This document shows, piece by piece, positions 56,583-64,000 of a DNA stretch of 64,000 nucleotides. Where the stretch lies: positions 1 through 64,000 of the forward strand of contig JAPOQZ010000166.1 of assembly GCA_026710435.1 (NCBI GenBank), written 5' to 3'. The first letter of the stretch is position 1. Every line of letters starts with the position of its first letter. Under the pieces are notes generated by a model. It had not been told where the DNA came from. It saw only the letters and a list, made by a program, of their open reading frames with translations, and did not search any database. Made by a program: the position numbers and the translations under genes. The DNA comes from a bacterium (GTDB lineage: Bacteria > Actinomycetota > Acidimicrobiia > Spongiisociales > Spongiisociaceae).

Positions 56583-57083
56583 CTATCCGGTAGCGGCTTG
56601 GACCTTACGGCTGACTTCTTCCCGGCTTCCTTTCACAAAGCCAAGAAAGCGGTCCCGATCGAGTTCGAAGAGGGTGCGATCCTCCTCGACGTTGCGCGTG
56701 ATCTTGTCCAACTCCACGAAGAAGGCGAGTTGGCCCTCACGCAGGGCGTCCAGCAATTGGTCGTCGTCGTCGCCGGTGATGGTGAAAATCGACGCGCCGT
56801 CGGTGACCAGCTTCACATCTCCCGGATCGACACCGTTACGACGAAAGTAGTTCCAGGCTCGCCTGATCCTCTGCAACGACATCCCATTGTCCTTGAGGCT
56901 CCTGATTGCCCGCAGGATGACCAGATCCCTGAAGGAATACACGCGCCGCACGCCTGGTCGTCCCCCTGTTGCTTGGATCGAGGGTTGGATCAGCCGAACG
57001 TTATCCCAATAGCGTAGTTGGGATGGGGTGCATCCAGTCAACCTCGATGCCTGGTCAGTCGTGAAGCCTTCCTGCAAGATCAT
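56583..57083 (-). CDS. MerR family transcriptional regulator
   Basis: FTTDQASRLTGCTPSQLRYWDNVRLIQPS...GVRRVYSFRDLVILRAIRSLKDNGMSLQRIRRA. Confidence 0.88.
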   Translation of the reverse strand: MILQEGFTTDQASRLTGCTPSQLRYWDNVRLIQPSIQATGGRPGVRRVYSFRDLVILRAIRSLKDNGMSLQRIRRAWNYFRRNGVDPGDVKLVTDGASIFTITGDDDDQLLDALREGQLAFFVELDKITRNVEEDRTLFELDRDRFLGFVKGSREEVSRKVQAATG

Positions 57084-57243
57084 CTCCCCTCCGACTCAGA
57101 GGGGTGCGTCGGCACACCCCGAGTTGGCTACGGATCTCCTCCCGTTTTGCCCGCAGGCATTGTACAGGCCCGCTCGGAGGGAAGTGTATTCCCGGTCCAG
57201 CCCTCTCCGTCCGGGCACGGTCAATCCTAATGGGACTGAACCG

Positions 57244-57582
57244 TCAACGGCGGAATCGCCAGCGGGAGTTTCTCGCGCTCGATAGGAAATCCCTGTAGGC
57301 ACGGCTTGGCTCGCTACCCGATCCCTGCCGTAACTGGACCAGCGCGGTCACCGAGACAACCATCAGGACGAAGCCGGCCAACGCCAGCACGGTCCCTACC
57401 CCCTCCAGCCAGAACGTGCCGAGCAGAGTCAGGCCGATCGCGAATCCTGCAACCGGAAGACGTTGGAAACGCGGACCCGGTTGGTAGAGGGAGGAAGCCT
57501 TACGCTCGAACTCAGGATCCTCTACCCGGAACTGCCGTTCGATCTCTTCGAGTATCTGGCGCTCCCGCTCGTTCAAAGGCAT
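57244..57582 (-). CDS. DUF3040 domain protein
   Basis: MPLNERERQILEEIERQFRVEDPEFERK plus two TM segments. Confidence 0.85.
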   Translation of the reverse strand: MPLNERERQILEEIERQFRVEDPEFERKASSLYQPGPRFQRLPVAGFAIGLTLLGTFWLEGVGTVLALAGFVLMVVSVTALVQLRQGSGSEPSRAYRDFLSSARNSRWRFRR

Positions 57583-57979
57583 AGAAACCGCCCCGCCCTT
57601 CCGACCGCGACCTGATTATACGTACCTCTCAGGCAAACGCTAGCGAGAGTCCTCACCTCGGCGGCGTGCTCAAGAACGATCTCGCCCTGACTCTTCATCG
57701 TTTCGCTACGCACCACCCATGAAGGCCACTTCAAGCCTGCTTTCGCAGCTTGTCTCGCATGCACCCGCCAGGTGAAGCGCACTCGAGTCGGCCGGTTTGT
57801 CGAGTCCGCGCCGTCCGTGGTCATGGTCTGCCAACCGCCACCCGTTCGCTCGGACAAACCCAGCGCACGGAGAATCGGGAATCGCACGATTCGCTGCCAA
57901 GCAAGCTACGTGCCACAAGTCCTGCCGGATAGGGGTCAAACCCCTTGCACCGCGTTTGTCGACACCCTCCTCGATGGGA

Positions 57980-59200
57980 CTACAACCCTCCGTCCCCGGG
58001 AGCGGGGACTCGATCCGGTGTCTCCGATCCGGGAGTGCGAAGCCGGGCCGGCACCACTGCCCCCCGCCCGAACTTCAACCGGATACTGTCCACCGTGTCC
58101 GACAGATCGTCCCAGCCCTCCCCTCCCTGGACTGAGAGTTGCCTCGGAGCATCCGCTCTCTGGAGTCCGCTCAACGCCACGCCGAGTAGCCGGACCGGGA
58201 ACTCACCCAGTCCGGACCGGTCGAGGAGCCGTCCACAGACCCGGTAGATATCGCGCGCGACGTCAGTGCTCGCCGGGAGGGTCTCGGAACGGGTGACGGT
58301 AGTGAAGTCGGGAAGCCGGATCTTCAACGACACGGTCCGGCCCGCCAATCCGGCCCGGCGGAGTCGCCAGGCCACCCGGTCGCAATGCCTGAGCAATTCG
58401 GTTCTCAAGACTTCGGTGCCTTCGATGTCGTTCCCGTATGTCTGCTCGACGGAGATCGACTTCGCCCCGGTGTCCGGAGTCACAACCCGCTCGTCGACCC
58501 CATGCGCCAAGCGGTGGATTCGAGAAGCGCTTGCCTCTCCCAGGTGAAACCGGAGCAGGTTCAGCGGGACTTGGCCGAGTTCCCCGACCGTCTCGATCCC
58601 GATTGCGGCAAGCCTCTTACGCGTGGCTTTCCCGACACCCCACAACTCGTGCACAGGTAGCCTTTGGAGAAAGGCCTGTTCGGTACCTTCCCCGATGACA
58701 TGGATACCGTCGGGTTTTGCACGACCGGACGCCATCTTGGCCAGGTAGAGGGTGGTCGCGGCGCCAACGGAAGCCGGAAGTCCCACCCGGTTCCGTATCC
58801 TGGCTCGGATTGCCTCAGCCACTGTTGTGGCATCCCGGTAGTGCCTGCGGAGCCCACCGATGTCCAGGAAAGCCTCATCCATCGAAAGGCCTTCGACCCG
58901 CGGCGTGAAGTCCTCGAAGACAGCGAACACCTGCTCGGAGATCTCGCCGTAGCGTTCGTGGCGCGTCGGGACTACCGTCAGGCCCGGGCATAGACGCCTG
59001 GCAATACCCATGGGCATTGCTGAGTAGACTCCCGCCGCCCTCGCCTCGTAGGAAGCCGACGCCACCACCCCGCGCCGCCCGACTCCGCCGACGACCACCG
59101 GTCGGCCCCGCAACCGTTCGTCGTCGAGGCGCTCGACCTCAACGAAAAAGGCATCCATATCGACATGGAGTATCGGTTCGGTGATCCGGTGCTCCGGCAT
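57980..59200 (-). CDS. dinB: DNA polymerase IV (Y-family)
   Basis: ILHVDMDAFFVEVERLDD, VVASASYEARAAGVYSAMP, GLSMDEAFLDI, LWGVGKATRKRLAAIGIETVGEL. Confidence 0.95.
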   Translation of the reverse strand: MPEHRITEPILHVDMDAFFVEVERLDDERLRGRPVVVGGVGRRGVVASASYEARAAGVYSAMPMGIARRLCPGLTVVPTRHERYGEISEQVFAVFEDFTPRVEGLSMDEAFLDIGGLRRHYRDATTVAEAIRARIRNRVGLPASVGAATTLYLAKMASGRAKPDGIHVIGEGTEQAFLQRLPVHELWGVGKATRKRLAAIGIETVGELGQVPLNLLRFHLGEASASRIHRLAHGVDERVVTPDTGAKSISVEQTYGNDIEGTEVLRTELLRHCDRVAWRLRRAGLAGRTVSLKIRLPDFTTVTRSETLPASTDVARDIYRVCGRLLDRSGLGEFPVRLLGVALSGLQRADAPRQLSVQGGEGWDDLSDTVDSIRLKFGRGAVVPARLRTPGSETPDRVPAPGDGGL

Positions 59201-59230
59201 ACGCCTAACACTATCGAAACGGCCGTGATC

Positions 59231-59299
59231 CCTGGTCAGACGCTCATATACAACCCCCGTTCGCCCGGTACTAGCCCCGGCGTGAAGAGCCGGGCCTAG
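59231..59299 (+). repeat. small dispersed repeat family 2, full copy
   Basis: CCTGGTCAGACGCTCATATACAACCCCCG...GCCCCGGCGTGAAGAGCCGGGCCTAG. Confidence 0.6.
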
Positions 59300-59362
59300 T
59301 TACCGGTGCCCAACTGCGGGCCTGTCGGCCGTGTCCCGGTTGCCGGCGGTTAGCCTGGCGGT

Positions 59363-60004
59363 GTGACTTCACTTGTGCATCTGGTGCGCCATGGCGAAGT
59401 GGAGAATCCGCGGAACCTCGTATATGCCGATCTGCCAGGATTCCACCTCAGCCGGCGTGGACAACGGGAAGCGGCCTGGACCGGAGACTTCCTGGCATCC
59501 CGGCCGATCGAGGCCGTGTATTCGTCTCCACTCGACCGGGCGATGGAAACAGCCTCGGTGATCGCCGGCTACCACGGTCTCGAACCGAAGCCTATTGACA
59601 GGCTCACAGAGTGGACACTCATGAACCGCTGGAAGGGCCTGCCGTGGATCGATCTCGATACCCACCGGCCCGGCGAACTCGAAAGGTATCTCAAGGATCC
59701 GACGCGGATGGATTTCGCCCCCGAGTCGTTGCAGGACCTTGCAGATAGGATTGCGCTGACGGTTGCAGGGTTGGCAAGTAGAAGTCCGGATGGTGAGATA
59801 GTGGCGGTCTCGCACCAGGACCCCATCCAAGCCGCTCGTCTGGTGCTAACCGGCCAACCCCTGAGTGACTTGCACTCGGCCAAACCTCACCACTGCGAGG
59901 CAATAAGCCTGGCTCCCGGGCGGCCTTGGTCGGAGACCGGTCGGATCGTCCCGGATATCCGACAGGAGCCATTAGGGGGCGCCACCCTCCCCCAGCACCC
60001 CTAG
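59363..60004 (+). CDS. histidine phosphatase family protein
   Basis: VHLVRHGEVENP, VYSSPLDRAMETASVIA, VAVSHQDPI. Confidence 0.92.
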   Translation: MTSLVHLVRHGEVENPRNLVYADLPGFHLSRRGQREAAWTGDFLASRPIEAVYSSPLDRAMETASVIAGYHGLEPKPIDRLTEWTLMNRWKGLPWIDLDTHRPGELERYLKDPTRMDFAPESLQDLADRIALTVAGLASRSPDGEIVAVSHQDPIQAARLVLTGQPLSDLHSAKPHHCEAISLAPGRPWSETGRIVPDIRQEPLGGATLPQHP

Positions 60005-60137
60005 CCCCGATTCTTCGTGTTTCCAGACCCACCCTCGGCAGGATGCCATCTTGACCACACCATCACAACCGGGCCCGGCGTCACACGACGCGCGAAGGTC
60101 GCGCCGGATCGAGACGGGACTATCGAACAGACATAAC

Positions 60138-60204
60138 CCCTGGTCAGAAGCTCATAGCCCACGCTATTTTCGCCGAGCACAAACCCCCGCATGAAGAACC
60201 AGGG
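60138..60204 (+). repeat. small dispersed repeat family 2, full copy with complementary ends
   Basis: CCCTGGTCAGAAGCTCATA...CACAAACCCCCGCATGAAGAACCAGGG; CCCTGGT/ACCAGGG ends complementary; abuts NUDIX stop codon. Confidence 0.65.
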
Positions 60205-60771
60205 CTACCGTATCTGCCGGAACAGGTCGGCGTCGGTATCGAAGGCAAGGTCAGGCATATCATCGAGAGCGAACCACCCTGTGTCCACCGCGTCCGACCC
60301 CGCCTCGAGACGACCACCGACGACCCGTCCCGAGAACCAGATGCATACGCTCACTTTGAGTGGATCGTGGAAGTTGGTGGCGACGAAGATCGGATCACCC
60401 ACCTGGACCACGAGACCGGTCTCCTCCAGAACCTCGCGAGCTCCGGCCTCCCGCACGTCCTCGCCATAGTCCATGTAGCCGGCAGGGATCGACCACAGAC
60501 CGGATCGCGAGGAACCAGGTCCCCTCTTCACCATCAGGATGCGGCCCTCCGGGTCACGTAGCACGACGGCAACCGCAACAGATGGAGAGCGGAAGTCGAT
60601 CCGGCCGCAGTCCGGACAAACTCCGCGCTCCCTCGAGTACAGGAGTGCCCGCTTGAGCCGGGCGCCGCAATCGGCACAGAATACAGCCTCACCGGGCCAT
60701 GTGGCATTGCCGTCGGACGTCACCGCGGCAAGGGTAAACCGTGGCTTCGCAAGACGATGCACACGCGCCAC
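60205..60771 (-). CDS. NUDIX hydrolase with N-terminal zinc ribbon
   Basis: CADCGARL...CPDCGRIDFRSPSVAVAVVL; SIPAGYMDYGEDVREAGAREVLEETGL Nudix box. Confidence 0.9.
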   Translation of the reverse strand: MARVHRLAKPRFTLAAVTSDGNATWPGEAVFCADCGARLKRALLYSRERGVCPDCGRIDFRSPSVAVAVVLRDPEGRILMVKRGPGSSRSGLWSIPAGYMDYGEDVREAGAREVLEETGLVVQVGDPIFVATNFHDPLKVSVCIWFSGRVVGGRLEAGSDAVDTGWFALDDMPDLAFDTDADLFRQIR

Positions 60772-61542
60772 AATGGGGAGATGTTTCGCACGGTATCGGT
60801 CTCGGCATCACTCATTCTCTTGGGTGCCCTGCTGTGGGCCGTCCGGCTCCTCTTCGGCCCGGCACCTTGGGAGCCGCAGGCGGCTTCTCTCCTCGCGGCG
60901 GCACTGGTCGTGTCGAACGCGGTCAACCTGGTGGCCATGCTTCTGTCCCCCGGAAAGTGGGTCCGTAATTCGATCGCTAGCCTGGCCGGAGCCTGGGCAG
61001 TGGCAGCCCTCGCCCTGGAAGTGGATCCAATCTGGATCGGAGCCTTCGTGGCTTATGCCGGCGGTGTAGGCATTGCCTGGTCAAGGTCGCTGGACGAGTG
61101 GTTCCACCAGGCAAGGCCGGATCGCGTTCCTGCCAGAGCAACCATTCTCGCTCTGGGTCTGTTGTGGCTACCGGGTTTCGTGGGAGCGCTCGGAACCCCC
61201 GCCGTGACGGCAGCCGGCTGGACGGTGGCAGGGTTCGGGGTAGTAGCCGGCTGGGCGTATGCAAGGGCGCTACCCGGAGTGCTCTGGACCATCCGCATGG
61301 TGTTGCCCATCCTGGGTTCACTCTCCGCAGTCGGGCTCCCCCTTCCGGCCGCGGCCGGTATGCTCGCCGTCATCTCGGCTCTTACCCTCCTGGCATGGAC
61401 CGTCGACGCCCGGCTGGCTGCGAGCCGACCGGCTCCTCGCCGGGTTGCTTCGGTGCCCGTACCTCCTGAACTGACCCCACCCGGCATTATGGAAGCGGCC
61501 GGCTACGACCGCCGCGGTCGTTCCCTTCGAAGGAACGAGTGA
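60757..61542 (+). CDS. hypothetical polytopic membrane protein (start may be 60781)
   Basis: Multiple hydrophobic segments; coupled to next ORF. Confidence 0.65.
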   Translation: MHTRHNGEMFRTVSVSASLILLGALLWAVRLLFGPAPWEPQAASLLAAALVVSNAVNLVAMLLSPGKWVRNSIASLAGAWAVAALALEVDPIWIGAFVAYAGGVGIAWSRSLDEWFHQARPDRVPARATILALGLLWLPGFVGALGTPAVTAAGWTVAGFGVVAGWAYARALPGVLWTIRMVLPILGSLSAVGLPLPAAAGMLAVISALTLLAWTVDARLAASRPAPRRVASVPVPPELTPPGIMEAAGYDRRGRSLRRNE

Positions 61543-61832
61543 ACGTGACCCGGCTTCGCTACACCTTCGCGATACCGGTTCTCCTCGCCGGGGTCACAGG
61601 TGGATTCATCGGCTGGACAGTGACGCGCCTCGGCTGTGACGGGACTTCCTGCAGCCAGGTGGCGAATGTGGTCGTCGGCCTGCTTACGGGGCTGGTGGCG
61701 GCTGCAGGAGTAGGGATCGTCGTAGTCCTGGCCGACCGGTCGCTGCGGGAATGGAACGAGTGGCGGGCAGGCAGCGGCGGTGAGACGGAAGACGGTGCTC
61801 GGGATACCAACGATCCGGCCGGACTTGGTTGA
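61539..61832 (+). CDS. hypothetical small membrane protein
   Basis: Two TM segments; overlaps neighbours by 4 bp on each side. Confidence 0.6.
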   Translation: MNVTRLRYTFAIPVLLAGVTGGFIGWTVTRLGCDGTSCSQVANVVVGLLTGLVAAAGVGIVVVLADRSLREWNEWRAGSGGETEDGARDTNDPAGLG

Positions 61833-62098
61833 CCGGCGTGGGCGGGGCAACCGACGCGAAAGAGTCCCTGGCCGATCTCGGGTTGGTCAGCCTGGTAGCG
61901 GGTGGAGCCGTGTCCCTCCTGCTGGGCATCCTGACCCTCGGGATCGGTGCTCTGCTAGGCCGGATTCCCTGGTTTCTCGCAGGCCTACTCGGGCTGTCGC
62001 TACTCGTCACGATGACCGGCCTCGTGGTCACCATCGTTACAGGCCGGAACCGGGAACGTGGGGCCGGACTCCCAGCGCCACCCGAGGAGAGCGGCTGA
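61829..62098 (+). CDS. hypothetical small membrane protein (TTG start)
   Basis: LVSLVAGGAVSLLLGILTLGIGALLG..FLAGLLGLSLLVTMTGLVVTIV. Confidence 0.6.
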   Translation: MTGVGGATDAKESLADLGLVSLVAGGAVSLLLGILTLGIGALLGRIPWFLAGLLGLSLLVTMTGLVVTIVTGRNRERGAGLPAPPEESG

Positions 62099-62237
62099 CC
62101 CTGGTTCCTCATGGATCCGGCACACCCACGCACATCAGGCCACGTCGACTGAAGCTCGCCCGCCGGCAATCCAGGGCCATCGGATCTCAAGAATCACCTG
62201 ACAGGACTTTGAACCTCCCCGTCCATTCACCCCTACA

Positions 62238-62264
62238 AACCCCGATCCATGAAGAATCGGGGTT
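62238..62264. terminator. hairpin between convergent genes (9-bp perfect stem)
   Basis: AACCCCGAT-CCATGAAGA-ATCGGGGTT; no clear U-tract. Confidence 0.5.
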
Positions 62265-62279
62265 ACCCGGGGACCTGGA

Positions 62280-63536
62280 TCAGGCGCCAGGACCGAATAT
62301 CAGGGATACGTTGTGCCCGCCGAATCCAAACGAGTTGGTCATGGAATACATCACCTCTGCTTCGCGAGCCTCGTTCGGTACGTAGTCGAGATCGCACTCG
62401 GGATCCGGCGTCTCGTAGTTGATCGTCGGTGGCAGGATGTCGGACTCCATCGCCAGCAAGCAGAATATCGACTCGATCGCGCCCGCCCCTCCCATTAGAT
62501 GCCCTGTCATCGATTTGGTCGAGGAGACAGGGACCGCCCTGGCCGCTTTCTCCCCGAGAGCCTGCTTGATGGCCACCGTTTCCGTGACGTCGTTGGCCTT
62601 GGTGGACGTCCCGTGAGCGTTGATGTAGTCCAGTTGTCCAGGTTGGAGTCCAGCATCGTTCAACGCAGCCTCCATCGATTTGGCGGCGCCACTTCCTCCT
62701 GGGCGAGGGAGAGTGACGTGGTAGGCATCCGACGTCATCCCATACCCGATCACCTCGCCGTGTATGCGAGCTCCCCTGGACAACGCTCGCTCCCGGTCCT
62801 CGAGTATCACGCAGGCACTCCCTTCGGACATCACGAACCCGTCCCGGTCGAGGTCGAAGGGTCGGCTGGCTCGCTGAGGATCGTCGTTGCGGGTGCTCAG
62901 GGCCCGGCTCTTGTTGAAGGCACCGATTCCGAACTCGCAGATCGTCGCCTCGGCACCCCCCGCCAGCATCACGTCGGCAGCACCCCTACGAATGATCTCA
63001 GCGGCGTCTCCGATCGCGTTCGCGGAAGCTGCGCAGGCGGTGACCACGCAGGTGACCGGTCCCCGCATGTTGAAGCGCATCGAAGCAACTCCGGCAGCCT
63101 CGTTGGGAATGATCATGGTCACAGCCAGCGGACTGATACGCTGCGCTCCCCGGCTGAGCATGACCTTGAGCTGCGCGTCGAAGGACAGCATGCCACCCAG
63201 TCCTGACCCGACGATCACCCCGGCGCGTTCAGCCATGGTCTCGTCGTTCACGAAATCAAGCCCGGCGCCGTCCAGTGCCTGCTGGGCTGCACCGATGAAC
63301 AGCTGAGCAGAGCGGTCGAGACGCCGTGCCTCCCGCTTGATGATCACCGACTCGGGATCCCATCCGGTGACCTCGCCGGCGAAGGCGGTGGCCACATTCG
63401 ACGGATCGAACTGCGTGATAGGTCCGATACCGGAGCGGCCTGCAAGAACCGCTTCCCATGTGTCGTCTACAGTGTGACCGAGCGGCGTGATAGCGCCCAT
63501 TCCGGTCACCACCACCCGCCGGGCTTCGGGACGCAT
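62280..63536 (-). CDS. fabF: beta-ketoacyl-ACP synthase II
   Basis: RRVVVTGMGAITPLG, VTACAASANAIGDA active-site Cys, NAHGTSTKANDVTE, KSMTGHLMGGAGAIE, NSFGFGGHNVSLIF. Confidence 0.96.
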   Translation of the reverse strand: MRPEARRVVVTGMGAITPLGHTVDDTWEAVLAGRSGIGPITQFDPSNVATAFAGEVTGWDPESVIIKREARRLDRSAQLFIGAAQQALDGAGLDFVNDETMAERAGVIVGSGLGGMLSFDAQLKVMLSRGAQRISPLAVTMIIPNEAAGVASMRFNMRGPVTCVVTACAASANAIGDAAEIIRRGAADVMLAGGAEATICEFGIGAFNKSRALSTRNDDPQRASRPFDLDRDGFVMSEGSACVILEDRERALSRGARIHGEVIGYGMTSDAYHVTLPRPGGSGAAKSMEAALNDAGLQPGQLDYINAHGTSTKANDVTETVAIKQALGEKAARAVPVSSTKSMTGHLMGGAGAIESIFCLLAMESDILPPTINYETPDPECDLDYVPNEAREAEVMYSMTNSFGFGGHNVSLIFGPGA

Positions 63537-63560
63537 GCAAGAACCTCGAGGCTGCCGGTA

Positions 63561-63803
63561 CTAGCCGAGCTTGGCGACCACCAGATCGACCGCCTCGCCA
63601 ACCGACGTGATGCTCTCGGCCTCCTCGTCGGGGATGCGGACCCCGAACTCGTCCTCGAGTGCCATCAACAGTTCGACGACTCCCAAGGAGTCCACTTCGA
63701 GATCTTCCTCGAAGGTTGCCGCGTCGTTGATCTTCGCAGCGTCCAAGCCGAGTTCGTCCACGAGCAGATCCCGCATTTTTGATTGGATTTGCGAGCGATC
63801 CAT
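63561..63803 (-). CDS. acpP: acyl carrier protein
   Basis: FEEDLEVDSLGVVELLMALEDEFGVRIPDEEAESI. Confidence 0.95.
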   Translation of the reverse strand: MDRSQIQSKMRDLLVDELGLDAAKINDAATFEEDLEVDSLGVVELLMALEDEFGVRIPDEEAESITSVGEAVDLVVAKLG

Positions 63804-63846
63804 CTTGCTGTCTCCCTTGGTGTGATTGCTAGGAACGGTCTACCGG

Positions 63847-64000
63847 TCACAGAGCAAGCCCACCGTCGACGACGAGGACCTGTCCCGTTATGTAGGAGGC
63901 TTCTTCCGACGCCAGGTACGCGACAGCCGAAGCGACCTCCTCTGGCCTGCCCGACCGACGGAGGCTGGTTCCAGAGAGTACCTGCTCCACGACCCGCTTG
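63847..64000 (-). CDS. fabG: SDR / 3-oxoacyl-ACP reductase C-terminus (truncated by window edge)
   Basis: Reverse strand reads ...[35 protein letters not shown]. Confidence 0.8.
   Translation of the reverse strand, partial: KRVVEQVLSGTSLRRSGRPEEVASAVAYLASEEASYITGQVLVVDGGLAL

Noticed and set aside
57573-57970. Possible coding ORFs and degenerate repeat copy between DUF3040 and dinB
   Set aside because: Only weak similarity to the ATGAAGAGTCAGGGC repeat core (minus strand near 57685-57705) and no supported protein; left unannotated.
1-64000. tRNA, rRNA genes, prophage or transposase genes
   Set aside because: Scanned by eye; no convincing tRNA/rRNA segments, integrases, transposases or phage structural genes were recognised, though a tRNA search tool could still find something missed.

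Overview
GC-rich, actinobacterial-looking chromosomal segment; the taxonomic reading is an inference from dcw gene order, DivIVA/SepF/YggT, MraZ, DUF3040 and IleRS2. The right part is a near-complete core block. It holds dnaE, rluD, lspA, a DksA/TraR-type zinc finger, DUF167 and ileS, then the division/cell-wall (dcw) cluster divIVA-yggT-sepF-yggS-yfiH-ftsZ-ftsQ-murB-murC-murG-ftsW-murD-mraY-murE-ftsI-ftsL-rsmH-mraZ, then a Fur-family regulator, dinB and fabF/acpP. No murF is present between murE and mraY, and no ftsA is present. The left part is an accessory/catabolic region: a MazEF-type TA pair preceded by four phased 9-bp repeats, and a translationally coupled glutamine-synthetase-like / aminotransferase / aminotransferase-GATase fusion operon facing an aldehyde dehydrogenase. 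It also holds a Fic protein, a hydantoinase (hyuA/hyuB) pair facing an oligopeptide-type ABC transporter, a TIGR04255-like protein and an AroQ-alpha/beta-hydrolase fusion. Across the window I find (i) four copies of a ~106-bp MITE-like element with CTAGGAGGGTGCTGAACAAT-type termini and (ii) a second small repeat family built around ATGAAGAATCAGGGCTAG. The most unusual items are the dispersed repeats (one supplies the rluD stop codon, two lie directly upstream of genes), the GATase-aminotransferase fusion operon, the AroQ-hydrolase fusion, and a 19-bp perfect inverted repeat covering the rsmH ribosome-binding site and start codon. All calls come from reading sequence and motifs; no database search was run.
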